DNA of 64,000 nt from Ustilago trichophora (Eukaryota; Basidiomycota; Ustilaginomycetes; Ustilaginales; Ustilaginaceae), in NCBI GenBank assembly GCA_900323505.1, contig OOIN01000036.1:62001-126000 (forward strand). The letters run 5' to 3'. Position numbers and translations under genes: made by a program. This document shows, one piece after another, positions 41,107 through 52,418 of this stretch. A model generated the notes under the pieces. The model did not search any database. It was given only the letters and a program-made list of their open reading frames with translations, and was not told where the DNA came from. Numbering within the stretch: position 1 is the stretch's first letter; every line of letters starts with the position of its first letter.

Positions 41107-44100
41107 TCACTGTCCCATACGAGCAGCCTTGAACCGAGAAACCTTCTTCGGCTTCTCTTCCACTTTGCCCATCCCCTCATCTATCCCTCTGGCATCGTCT
41201 TTGTCTTGCGCCCCCTTTTTCCCCCTTCCGATCAGAGGCGCAGCTTGACCTTCCTCTTCCCTCCTCTTTTCCTCTTTCATCCTCTTTACCAGCTCCGGAT
41301 TCTCCCTCTTCCACTGCTGCCTCTCTAGCCTACTCCTCATCACCATTTCCGCTTTCTCATCATCTTCATCGCTCTCCACCCCGTCCAGGTCCACCGGTCC
41401 ACCGCCCGTTTCACCTTCGATCAAATCTCCATTCTTGGGGAAGCGAACCGGGGCTAGTTGGGGGATGATCATCATTGGTGCCTTTGCATCTCGTTGGTCT
41501 TCGATACCGTCCATGCCGAATGCGGCAGAGGTAGAGGTGGAGGTGGAGGAGGAGCCGAGGTTCTGGGCCGAGGAAAGGAGGTCTTCCAGATTCCGAGATC
41601 CGCTGGTGGTAGGCGGGGCAAGCTTGCGCTGTGCAAGACTGGCTTTGAAACGCGAGATTCGCGAGCTGCCAGAAACAGAAGAGGTGGTGTTGCCTTGATA
41701 CTCGGCATCCTCCATGGTCGCGTCGAGCGGTACTACGTCCATCTCGTAGTCATCGTCTTCCTCTTCGTCTTGCGCGCCACCAGCTTGAGCGGCGGCGGCC
41801 AGCATGCTCTCCCTCAACGCATCTGCTCCTGCACCCGCGCCCGACCTTCCGGGCATGGCGAGTCCCATAGCGGCCAACTTTGCTCTCGCCTGCTCATACT
41901 CTCGCATCAATTCGGGATTGTCAGACAGCCCCTCTACAGCGCCCATCGTAGGCGCGAGGGCCATGAGATCCTCTGGATCGTAATCAAAGTCGTCGTCCTC
42001 GTCCTCGTCAAACTCTTCGTCGTCGACGTCCCAATCATCACCATCGTCGTCGTCGTCGAGATCATCACCATCCTCATCATCGTCGTCATCCATGTGCCCA
42101 CGGCTATCAGCAGCAGCAGCACGAGACCGCTTCTTGGAAAGATAACTATCGAAGTAGGCATCCTCCTCATCCGTATCCGCACCCTCTCCCTCGATCTTTG
42201 GCTCCTCCTGCTCCTCGTCCAACTCCTGTCCATCATCCACTTCATCTGGCAGATGGTTCTCCAGCCTCGCACCAGGATTGATCTCCGTAACACCCTCCTC
42301 CCCACCTTCGTCCTCATCCACAGCCGCCCCTGAAGACGCCGGAGGCCCAAATCGAACCCTACCAGCCCGAGGCACATCATCTCCTTCTACAGGTCTGGCG
42401 AGCTTCACTTTTCCTCCTCCCCCTACCTCCTCCTCTTCCTCTTTCCTGGCATCGGGCAGAATACCTTCCTGACGCATCTTCATCTTCTCAGCAAAAGCCT
42501 TGGACGGTCTAGCGTGCGGAACAGCCGCCGACAAACCCATCTGCTGTCGACGTTCGCTCAACTCTTCATCGCCCAAAGAAGCTCTGTCGAGCGCCGACAT
42601 GTCCAGGGACTGCGTTGGAGGCGTCGACGTCGGCGTCGGCGTCGTGGCATTTGATTTCCGGGGAACATTCGTATTTGGTACGAACTTGGTCGGTTTCTGA
42701 TTCAGAAACCCTGCTTTGAAGGCGCTGAACTTTGCTTGCTGTGCCTGAGCCTTGACCTGTGTTGCGATGCCTTTGCCTTTATCCTCCGTAGTGGGTCGGG
42801 GTCGTTCCATGACAGCATGGCTGAGTGCAGGTTTTTCGGCAAGCCTCTGAAGTCGCTCTTTTTCACGCTCTTCTTCCTCTGCTTTCGCTCGAGCTGCGAT
42901 AGCTTCGGGCGTGGAGAATCGTTGGTCTTCCTCGTGAGCCTCTTGCATCTTTTTCAGCACGTCAGGCGGAGGAGCGGATGGATGACCTTCGACGACGTCG
43001 GGTCCCAGCAATCGCACAATGCGCTCTGCTTCCTCTTCTACCCCAACATCGTCCTTGTGCCTCTTCTCGGCGGTGCCAGACCCAGCATCGAGCGAGCGCG
43101 GCGTCACCCTCTCACTCGGCTGCTGTGACGCACCACTTGCCGCTGGCTCCGAGTAGTTCTCCTTCACCCTGATGCTCGATCTCAGCGCCCTCTGCAGGGG
43201 AGTCAACCCCGAGCCAGCCGCAGCTTCCGGATGCGCCCTTTCGGGGCTCTTGATCCTGACGCTCTTCTTGGTCGGGGTACTGGTTCCGCTCGTCATCGGG
43301 CTCGAGTTTGCGGCGGCATCCGTCACCCGGCTGAGCAGAGAGGCATTGCGACTGAGCGGGGTGGGCGTGTGACTGCGTGAAGGTCGTTCCGAATCAGGAG
43401 CGGACTTGGGCTTTTCTTCCTTTTCGAGGTCTTCCCACGAGTAGGAGCTCTTGATGGCGCCCGGACTGGATGGGTTGAGGTTGAGAAATCCATGTCTGAT
43501 GCCTGCCGAGCCGAAGGAAGGACGTTGCACGATAGCTGGGCGAAGAGCGCTTGCCTTGAGCGCAGATTTGGGCGGTGGCGGTCGTGCGGCAGAGACGATC
43601 TCGGGAAGCGCTTTTGCTTTGGCTGCATCCTCGGGGGAGGGTGGAGGGCTTGGTGTGCGTGTACGTAGAACAACGCGAGTCTCTTCCTCCGGTGTTGGCG
43701 AGGATGATGATGGTGACGACGATGCTTTGTTGTCCACGCCGCCAGAGGAGAGTGTCGTCGCTGAGCTTGCGTCAGCATCTTTCGGTGCGGTTTCGTCCTC
43801 TTCATCTGATTCCACCTCGTCCTCTTCTTCCGCTTCCAACTTGCTCAGCATGTCGTCCAGCCACTGCTTCCTCTTTTCCTTGTCTCCAGCCTTGCCATCC
43901 TCTTCCCTGACGAACGGCTGCATATAAGCCTTCTTCTTCCTCGTCGCCTCTTCCTCCGTGATCTGCTCCACCGGCTCATAGAAGGGTAAACCTTCCTCGT
44001 TGAGCACCTCATTATCCTCGTTGACCATGTGTACATCCTCGCCATTCTTCAGCTTTGCAACCCCATCCTTGCCATTCAGACCCAGCTGAGCCCTGAACTT

Positions 44101-44709
44101 GTTCGCCTCTACCACAAACTTGCCCTTCCTGACCTGCAATTGACTCTGAGCATCCTTGAACCCCAATTTCGCATACCGGACCTCAACAGTCCTGCTCGGC
44201 TCTGTAAGCCGCACACTCACCCTCGCCGCCTCCTCACCCTTCGGTGACCCCGTGAGCATTGGCAGAGCTTGATCCTCCAACGCCAATACATCCTTGACAG
44301 CCAACCCAAGCGGATCCTGCCTCACAAAAACCTCTTCACTTGGCACCAATCGCGCAGGCCAGAAAGCGAGCGGTCCAAGGGGCTGCATTGTTGTTCCGGC
44401 CGATTTTGCTGAATCTGAACCACCTCTGTGAAGCTGCTGGGTGACGGACAGATTGTCGAGCTGAAGACAGATGCGGTCGATGTTGCGTGCTGCCGCTTCG
44501 AGTTTGGCCAGGTAGGCGTGTTGCGATTCCGCGGCCGAGGACGGTGAAGATGGTGTGGCAGTACCGGTTTTGAGCCGGCCATAGTGCGCTTGGAGCAATG
44601 CTTGAGCTGTGACAGAGATCTCCGATGGGTCCGAAGGGAGCGTAGATGGAAGACTGCGTGAGCTCGATCCCGAGGATGCCAGGGTTGAGGGCGGTAGTGA
44701 GGGAGCCAT
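41107..44709 (-). CDS. BUD27: Bud27/URI-like unconventional prefoldin protein
   Basis: A single-exon 1200-aa protein. The N-terminal ~240 residues hold the prefoldin-like region, with TAQALLQAHYGRLKTG, ARNIDRICLQLDNLS and a later SRTVEVRYAKLGFKDAQSQL. LPFYEPVEQITEEEATRKKK and KQWLDDMLSKLEAEEEDE follow. The middle is Ser/Pro-rich, with acidic runs around residues 850-930 (DDDDEDGDDLDDDDDGDDWD). The C-terminus ends KPKKVSRFKAARMGQ, the signature of the DUF3835 domain of Bud27/URI. Bud27 and URI bind the RNA polymerase subunit Rpb5 and act in assembly of nuclear RNA polymerases and in TOR-linked translation control. It is much longer than the yeast protein because of low-complexity insertions. 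Confidence 0.85.
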   Translation of the reverse strand: MAPSLPPSTLASSGSSSRSLPSTLPSDPSEISVTAQALLQAHYGRLKTGTATPSSPSSAAESQHAYLAKLEAAARNIDRICLQLDNLSVTQQLHRGGSDSAKSAGTTMQPLGPLAFWPARLVPSEEVFVRQDPLGLAVKDVLALEDQALPMLTGSPKGEEAARVSVRLTEPSRTVEVRYAKLGFKDAQSQLQVRKGKFVVEANKFRAQLGLNGKDGVAKLKNGEDVHMVNEDNEVLNEEGLPFYEPVEQITEEEATRKKKAYMQPFVREEDGKAGDKEKRKQWLDDMLSKLEAEEEDEVESDEEDETAPKDADASSATTLSSGGVDNKASSSPSSSSPTPEEETRVVLRTRTPSPPPSPEDAAKAKALPEIVSAARPPPPKSALKASALRPAIVQRPSFGSAGIRHGFLNLNPSSPGAIKSSYSWEDLEKEEKPKSAPDSERPSRSHTPTPLSRNASLLSRVTDAAANSSPMTSGTSTPTKKSVRIKSPERAHPEAAAGSGLTPLQRALRSSIRVKENYSEPAASGASQQPSERVTPRSLDAGSGTAEKRHKDDVGVEEEAERIVRLLGPDVVEGHPSAPPPDVLKKMQEAHEEDQRFSTPEAIAARAKAEEEEREKERLQRLAEKPALSHAVMERPRPTTEDKGKGIATQVKAQAQQAKFSAFKAGFLNQKPTKFVPNTNVPRKSNATTPTPTSTPPTQSLDMSALDRASLGDEELSERRQQMGLSAAVPHARPSKAFAEKMKMRQEGILPDARKEEEEEVGGGGKVKLARPVEGDDVPRAGRVRFGPPASSGAAVDEDEGGEEGVTEINPGARLENHLPDEVDDGQELDEEQEEPKIEGEGADTDEEDAYFDSYLSKKRSRAAAADSRGHMDDDDDEDGDDLDDDDDGDDWDVDDEEFDEDEDDDFDYDPEDLMALAPTMGAVEGLSDNPELMREYEQARAKLAAMGLAMPGRSGAGAGADALRESMLAAAAQAGGAQDEEEDDDYEMDVVPLDATMEDAEYQGNTTSSVSGSSRISRFKASLAQRKLAPPTTSGSRNLEDLLSSAQNLGSSSTSTSTSAAFGMDGIEDQRDAKAPMMIIPQLAPVRFPKNGDLIEGETGGGPVDLDGVESDEDDEKAEMVMRSRLERQQWKRENPELVKRMKEEKRREEEGQAAPLIGRGKKGAQDKDDARGIDEGMGKVEEKPKKVSRFKAARMGQ

Positions 44710-45494
44710 AATGTTGTGCTATGCGGAGATGCGTCGGGATGTTTTTGTTAGAGCTGGTGTAGATGCGCAAAACTACGCATACCAGAGTCGATGCCCTAGC
44801 TTCCTAAACCTTCTTGTAAGATGGCGACCCCTTCAGATCCAGTCAAAGTCGTAACCAACAGAAAGACGCAGACGACACCACCAATGTCTTCGCGCCAACC
44901 CTTTCTTCGATGAGTCGAACCTTTGCGATGAAGCACCAAAAGTTCGGAATGGCAAGTATTGCTTCGCCGTCGAGTTCTAAAAGTGCGACGGTCGTAAGTG
45001 ATAGGTGACGATGGTGACGATGAAGACGATGAAGATGAAGTTCAGAAAAGCAGAAAGCAGAGTTGGGTTGTCTTGGCTAGGGTAGCGTGACCCTTGTCCT
45101 TCGCAGTCCAGAAGCCGATTTTAAAACTGTAAAGTGCAAAAGTGGAGGATCCCAGGCGAAAACCGGAAGGCCAAAGAAGGGGCAACTTGATCCGAGTCCT
45201 GACGAGAGGCTGAATTGGTCTGCTGACTGTTCTCATTTTTTAACCGGATTTTCGAGAAAATCAAAAGAAAAAACCGAGATCCAGAAAAGACGAAGGAAAA
45301 AGCAAAACATCTCAACCTCCATACTGTAACCCCATCCCTGCACATCTCACAGCGGCACCTTTCAACAGCAAAGCACAGTCAAACCAAGCTGTTGACGAGA
45401 AGCTACGATCGAATGGACTGGATTGAATGTGACTTGGGTACAATTGGAAAAATAAAAAACATGACATTTTGAGACGAAGAACAAGAGTCGCCGA
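44710..45494. promoter_or_regulatory. Intergenic, 785 bp
   Basis: This region contains the BUD27 promoter and the UFD4 3' flank. An imperfect GATGA/GACGAT run lies at about 45003-45042. No gene is supported on either strand. Confidence 0.5.
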
Positions 45495-48400
45495 CTACGA
45501 GAGATGGAAACTGGTCGATCCTTCCTTCATGGCCGTCTGCAGTCGCTCGCGCATCTTGTCGCGCGACGAGTAGTTGGGCATCTTGAGGTAGTTGACGCAC
45601 GTCATGACACTGGGAAGGTAGTCATCGGGAGTCAACGGCGCCTCGTGAGGACGCTTGACGATGGTCAGCTGTGGATGCAGTCCAGAGAAGCCTCCGATGG
45701 GCAGCTTGGGCGATCCAGTGAGCCACTGCAGGAACTCACGACGCTGGCTCCCATCGAACGAAGCCATGATGGCTACAATGTCGCGGAACGTCGGCGAGTC
45801 TGCGTTGAGACCATGATCCGGCTTGACGCTAGCCAGCAGAGTCGTCTCGCTCCAGTCTTCCTCCGAGTTGCCAAACAGCATCACCAGCTCATCCGCTGTG
45901 AAGCTCGACATGGCCGCGATGGGGAAGATCAGGTTGAAGCCTTGGCGGAACGCGCGCACAGCTGGTCGAATGCCCCTGTGCAGCGTCGCATCCAACACCT
46001 CGGAGATGTACTGCTCCACATTGGCTCCGGTGACGTTCTCGTCTCGTCCACCGGCGTGCAACTCCACCGACTCGTAACCCGGCAGCGTAAAGTCGAGGCC
46101 GAGCGACTCGATCTCGTCTGGCTGCATCTTCTGCATCGAAGCCAGCGATCGAGCCAGTGTAGCGTCGACGGCCGACAAGGTGGCCAAGGTGGGTGCCACA
46201 TGCTGGTTCAGCACTGATCGCATAAAAAACTGGCGAAAAGTTGCAGTCGATGATGCGCGAGTCCAGCAGCGCCTTGGCTACAAACTGACCCAGGATGCGG
46301 AACGCTTGCAGTCGCTTCTGCACCGAGCCGGATCCGTCGCCACCCTCCGTCGAGGCACTCTTGGTCTCGTCGCCATCGGCACCCGTCGTAATCAGCGGGG
46401 CGGGGAAGAGACCCAGCGGGCTAAAGACGTACTGACTGCCATCCTCGTCGGAGCCACCGGCACGACTGTCACGCCACAGCTTGAGGTCCCTGCGGGCAAA
46501 CTCCTTGGAAACGAGCGAGTAGAACTCGAGCGTGGGACCTAGACCGGTACCTACCTCTTCAAAGTACTCGACCTCGAGCACCGAAGAGTTGGAGCCGTAC
46601 AGTTCAAACACCTTGAAGGCCGATGCCAGCAGGTTGCCGCGCGAGATGCGCACCTTTTGACGCTGCAATCGACCCAGGAAGCCGAACGATTCGTCCAAGC
46701 GCGACGAGCTGCTACTGCCAGGATCCTGGTTGCGACTGTGCAGCGCTTGCCATCGTGTGAGCAGACGGGCGTAGCCGAACGACGTCGACTGCAGGAAAGC
46801 GAAGCGAGCTTCAAAGGGGAAAAGGAAGGGGAAGTGCTTTGGAAGATCGGTGGACCATGCTGGCAAGCAGGCTGAAGCGACAATCATGGGCTCCTCGAGC
46901 TGTCGGTTGAGCTTGGCAGTGAGCTTGTTGTTGACGAAGGCAGATTCTGCCAGAGCCGATGACGATGCCGAGCTGGCTTCAATCTTGCCGTTGGCATCCG
47001 AATGAGCATCGGCGGCGCCTGCGCGCGACACCTCCCTCCATTCCATGTTGAGCGAGTGAAGGACGGCGAGCAGCTGGAGAAGCTTGGCGTACGGAGCATC
47101 CTCCTTGATCGAGGCAGGGAGCTCGATGCAAGCCGAGTCCGCAGAGGTGGGCTCAGGAGTCGACTCTGCTGCCGGCTTGGCATCCGCGCCAGACACTTTC
47201 TTGTATCGGACAGTGTAGACGTTGCTCCAGATGTGTCGGCTTCCACCATGCAGCGACGATGCAGCGTTGGAAGACCCCGAGCCCTGTTCTCGCGACTGTG
47301 CAGTCTCGAATCGGTGCACTGCGCCATAGACGGTAGTGTCGAGAGTAAGCTTCTCCGAGCCGATCGAGAACTCGAGGTGCCAATCGGAAGGCTTCTTCTG
47401 CAAAGCCGAGGCGTACGACGATGGCTTGGCGGGACTTGCAGTTGAAGATGACGAGCCCGAGGCAGCAGTACCGGCGGCAGCGTTTTCGGATGGTTTGGGA
47501 GTGCCAGCCCCGTTGCTGGGCGTAGCAATGCGGGTGCCTTCTGGCGTCTTGGCCACAATCTTGCCGCCTTCCTTTTCGACGTCGAGGTTGATGGTCTTGT
47601 CAGCAGCATCGCTGGTTTCGCCGGGCGCAAGTCCACCAGCAGCGCCACCAGCACCACCCGCGGGGATCTCACTCTGAAGGATCTCCTCGTCGAAGCCTTC
47701 TTCATCTGTGAAGCCCTCGTCGTCTTCAAACTCGGCACCGTGAAGCAAACCCTCCATGAGCGAGCGGGCGAGGGCCTCATCGGATCGGTGGTCATCCTCG
47801 GCGGCGGCAGCGTCATTGCCTTTTGCGCTATCCTTAACTTTACCTCCACCTTCAGTTGCATCGTCTGCATGGTCTTCGTCGCCGGCGCCAAAGAGGTGTC
47901 GGGCAAGGGCACGAGCTTCTTCACGAGCTTCTTCACGAGCTTCGGTCTCGCGGCTTTTGCCGGCTTGGGTCGAGCCAGATGCTTCGCCTTCCTTGCTCTC
48001 ATCCTTCTCGTCCTTCTGGGCGGAGGCATCGGCCGCCTTGCCGGAGCTGCTTGCTTCATCGCTCTTGGACTTGTCTGTGTCTTTCTTGTCTGTGCTCGAT
48101 CCGGAACCAGTAGCATCTTTATTGCCACTGCCGCCGAGCTCGGGGAATTCTCCAGAACCAGTGGCCGCTGCAAATGCAGCCAAGACAGAGGAGAGCCTCG
48201 AGGGAGTACCTGTGGCACCCGCACCCGAACCCGAACCCGAGCCCGAACCAGTAGCTGCAGAAGAGACGGCGATCTTGGGTCGGAGATAGTCGCTCAACGA
48301 CTGGAAGGTGGCCACTGCATGGATGGTAACAATGATGTTGTTGCAGCTGCGTGGAACATCGGTAGAATCCTCTGCCTGGAGCCTCAGGCGCAACTGACGG

Positions 48401-51400
48401 CCGAGCATAGCGCTGGGGCTCTTTCGCATATCATCACTTCCGCCACTGAGCGCAGTGGTGATCTCCACATTCTCCAGACGACTAAGGGCCTCTTGGAGCC
48501 TCCTGACCAGGACGGTAGCGCCGCTCTGGCCTGACTTGGCATCGGCATCCATCAAGGTCGAGATGAGCAGCGAACGCCTTCGCTCGAGCGGGATGCCTCC
48601 CTCGCTGAGCGTGGCAAACGAGTACAGAGACTCGACCAGACCCGAACGGAGAAGCTCAAAGCTCGAAATGGGATCTTCGCTGCGAGAGAAGAGCGATGCA
48701 ACCTCCTGCAGCACTTCTTGAGCTTCCGACTCTTGGCCCTCTGCAGCAGCAGCGTAGAGTCGCTTGACGAGATCCTTGATGTGGTCCAGTGCCTGAGCTG
48801 CACTCTGAGCACCCTCGGAAGATTTGGCCTCTGCCGAGAATTTGTCGCGCAGCACGCGAGCTCGCCAGATGCTGGCATCCGTTGCCTCTGCCGAGCTCTG
48901 AGCGTTGAAAGCTGAGACCGACGATGACGAAGAAGTTCGGTTGCCTAGCGCATCGACAAGCGCAGCGCCCTGGCTCGAGCCAGAGGCGGCAGCGATGAGG
49001 CGAGCCAGACTGGAGCCAGAGGAAAGACCCATGCCAGCGGCGTCCAGAGCAGCGTCTACAGCCGAAGACCCAGAGCCGGCACCAGCACCAGCACGCGGCA
49101 GGCTGAGCGGCTGAGCACTGGTGCTTCGTTCAGCGTCGGCAGCGGCACCCGTCGATTTGTCGGTAGATGCTGGGCGGGCCGAAGGAGTCTGAGAGGCAAT
49201 GTCGTCAATCTCCCACATGACACCTTCTCGTCGCAGCAGCGCAGTGTACATGGAGGGAAGCTTGTCTGTGAGCAGCTCGACGATCTGGAGCGCGCCGTTG
49301 ACCAAAGTCGGGTGGTCGCGCGACGACAGAATGGCAGCCAAGAAGCTGGCGAGCGGCACATTGTCAAGCGCCTCACCAAGCGACTCGGGATCGACAAAGC
49401 TGATAATCTTGAGGATACCGTTGATAGCCTTGTGACGCACGTGGAGCGCAACGCTGGCGGCATACACCTCGACCAGGGTCGGCAGGACGAGATGGGTGAA
49501 GCGCTTGACGAGGGCGGTGCGGCTCTGCAGCATCTCGATGCGCTTGGCTTGAGCCGCCTCGCGGGCCACCTCCTTGTCGGACTTGGTTCGGGAGATCTTG
49601 CTGCGGGTGGAGCTGGAGCGCGAAGCCGAAGGACGCGCCGAGTCGGTGGAAGAGATGACAGCGTCCAAACTTGCTTTCTCGGCGTCGTCCTGCGATCGAG
49701 TAGTGGGCGTCTTCTTTGCCGTGGTGCGCTTGAGGTAGGCCTTCTCGGTGTAGGCACGAGGATCAAAGACGCCGTCGCGCGGCAGAGGAGGCAACAGCTC
49801 GCCTACTAGCGAAAGAGCTTCCTGGATCTGCTCCTTGGGTCTTTGAGCCAGATTTTGAAGCACTGCCATGTCAGCCACAGCGACGGCAGAGCCCGCTGTA
49901 TCCGTGCCTGCGTCAGGGACAACAGCAACGGCAGCCGTCTCGGCGGCACTGTCGGGACCCGAAGCCTGTTCCGACTCGAGCTGGATGCCATGGGTTTGAG
50001 TCGCTGCCGGGTCGCTAGGGGCTGGAGAGCCAGTGAGCAGATGGTAGAGCGTCTCGACAATGTTGTTCTCGAGCAACACAACCGCCAAGCGTGGGCTGCT
50101 GCGACATGCAGTGCCGAGCGCCTTGAGTACATCGGTGTAGACGCTGGCACCAAGGGTGGTGTTGGAGCTTGTAGACGACGAAGCGGGCAGAAGCAGGTTG
50201 TTGAGTGCAGCGAGCAGCTCTCCAGTCAAGAGCTGCTCCAACAGCTCGGGATAAGCCCTGTAGCTCTCGACGACACGGACGACGCACTTGCAGGCCGATT
50301 CGACCAGACGCTGGTCGCTGTAGGTGAGGACGTTCTGGATGATGGGCATCACGTCGCGAACCATGCCGAGCGACTCGGGTGTAAGCTTGCGGCAGCAGTT
50401 GGCGGCAGCCGTCATGGCAGTGCGCTGGATGTGAATGTTGAAAAAGTCAAGATACTGAAGGATAGCAGACAGACCACCTTCCTTGACAATCGAGCTGGGA
50501 TAGTCTTGCGAGACTTTTTCGAGCGTCTGCAACACCTGTTCGGCCAAGTCGATGAACGTGATCTCCATGAGCTTGGAGTTGAGGACAGGGATGGCGCCGT
50601 TCGCCACAACGCTGTGGGCTGCGTAGGGCATGGCCTCGATCAAGTTGGCCAAGCAGCGACAGGCGAGCAGCATCTTTTCGCCGTTGTCCTCCATATCGGC
50701 GGCAGCAGCGGCAGCCAGCACGGCCTTCATCTCGTCATCGAGGTCATCGTCTACAGATGAGATCTTGGCAGACTTGGCGCCGAGATCGTTTCGCTCTGGT
50801 TTGGGACCGCCGAGGATGTAAACAAGCTCCTTGACAAACGAGTCGGTCTGGAAGTAACCGGCGAGGGTGTCTTCGGTGCTGACGCTGAGCAGCTCCGAGA
50901 GGTCCTGGAGAGCGACCATCTGGGCAGTAGGGTCGGACTCGTTGCGCAAGGAGGTGAGAAGGGTGCGGAAGCGAGCCGAGAGACCAGACATGTAGCCGGC
51001 CATGGCTCGCAAGTTGAGACCAAAGACGCCGCCGCCATGACCGTCGTCATCTCCGTCCTCGTCGTCGTCTTCGTCCTCAAAGGTGCCCATGGCATCGGTG
51101 ACATGCGAAGGTCGACCTTCATCGTCGTCGTCGTCGTCGTCGTCGTCGTCATCATCATCATCATCGTGGTCATCCTCATCGTCGTCTTCATCTTCCTCGT
51201 CGTCATCCAAGTCGTCCAGATTGTCGTCGTCGTCGATGTGGAGGTCTGCCTCGTCGTCGTGCATGGCAGCGTCATCTGGCTCCTCGACTACACCGAGGTG
51301 GGACTCGGCCTTGCTAGCGGTCTGCTTGGCAGAGGCGTCTGGGCTGTCGGAGACACTGAGATCAGACATGTGCACGTCGTCGTCGTCGTCATCAGCATGA

Positions 51401-52418
51401 GGCGAGCCGGCTTCGTCCGAGCATTCGAGCTGATGCGCGTTGCGAGATGAGCGAGTGGAGCCGCCGGTAGAGGTACGCTTGGGTTTCTGCGCGGGCTTGG
51501 ACTTGGTCGACGAGGAGCGAGCCGAGCTTCGGGCTTCGGCGCCGTTAGAGTTTGATCCGGCCATTTTGGAGGTGGAAGTAGAGGGAGAGGGGCCGTCTGC
51601 CGTGTTGCCGCGCGAGCGGAGCGAATAGGGCGAAGTGTTGGCTGCGTTGCGCGATGGCTTGCTGGTGGAAGCTGAGTTGGAGTCGGTCTTCTGACGCTTG
51701 CTGCTGGGCTCGCCTACGGATGCGGAAGATGCGGATGCTCGGGATGTGGCCGACTTGTTCGGGGTCTGCTGCGAGGCGTTGGAGGTTGCTTTGCGCTTTC
51801 TGAATGGTCGAAGAGTGGAGCGTAGCAAAAGGTCAGTATCAGAGTTCAAAGCGGCAGGGATGGGATCATGGATTCTTGACCACGGTGTAGATCTACTCAC
51901 CCTTTGGCAGATGCAGATGAAGAAGGAGCCGAGGTGGAGGCTTGCGCGGGGACAGGATCCGAGGATGCGTTTGCTTTGGCTTTACCCTTGCGTGAGGCAG
52001 TCGACTTGGAGGAGACGCCAGCGCCAACCCTTGAAGGGGTGGATTGTTGGGGCGCCAAGGTGGAAGATGGGATGGCGGGGGAAGTGCCGGGAGAAGCGAG
52101 GGACTTGCGGCTTGCGGAGGAAGGGTTGGAGTTGGAAGTCGACACGGCTGTAGCAGGGGTGACAGGAGCGGAGAGCTGACTGTTGGAAGAAAAGGAAAGT
52201 TCGCTGCGAGAGTCGTCGTCGGTTGGAGCGGTTACACCCGAGAGTCTTCTACTTTTGCGTAGTGGAGTGGTGGCAGCGGAGGCTGTGTTTGAACGGCGAG
52301 AGGTGGTGGCTGCGGACGAGGAGGATGGAGTGGAAGGGCCAGCGGTGGACCGGGCTGAGGAGCGAGCTTTGGAGGGGGAGCTGGAGCTGGGCTTGGCACG
52401 GCTGGTATTGCCAGGCAT
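45495..52418 (-). CDS. UFD4: Ufd4/TRIP12-type HECT E3 ubiquitin ligase, with a frameshift in the HECT domain
   Basis: Exon 1 is 51901-52418 and exon 2 is 45495-51799, with a 101-nt GT-AG intron. The predicted protein is about 2273 aa if one base is skipped. Residues 1-300 are Ser/Thr-rich, with an uninterrupted Asp run and acidic flanks. Armadillo-like repeats follow, starting at MAGYMSGLSARFRTLLTSL and including MVALQDLSELLSVSTEDT. The C-terminal HECT domain has VLEVEYFEEVGTGLGPTLEF and FRILGQFVAKALLDSRIIDC. The catalytic Cys is in LPSVMTCVNYLKMPNYSS and the protein ends TSFHLS. Family members ubiquitinate ubiquitin-fusion and N-degron substrates. The reading frame changes at a six-base homopolymer (46224-46229): as given, the upstream frame runs on to 45889 and loses the catalytic Cys. 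Homology needs one base fewer (or two more). A sequencing error, true loss or +1 recoding are all possible. Confidence 0.88.
46224..46229 (-). other. Frameshift site in UFD4 HECT domain
   Basis: On the coding strand the sequence reads CCA GTT TTT TAT. Downstream homology (MRSVLNQHVAPTLATL) requires the ATG to be in phase, which needs five or eight T instead of six. The two frames overlap for 112 codons without a stop. Confidence 0.85.
51120..51172. repeat. CGT/CAT trinucleotide run encoding poly-Asp
   Basis: A nearly pure GTC/ATC-type trinucleotide run on the plus strand encodes an Asp run in UFD4. It is a likely length-polymorphic coding microsatellite. Confidence 0.85.

Noticed and set aside
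46201..46230. A 28-nt GT-AG intron that would repair the UFD4 frame
   Set aside because: It would restore phase, but it is far below normal fungal intron length and would delete residues aligned in HECT homologues.
46218..46232. Viral-type -1 slippery heptamer (U UUU UUA) at the UFD4 frameshift
   Set aside because: The heptamer is present, but its phase relative to the zero frame is wrong, and the needed shift is +1 (or -2), not -1.
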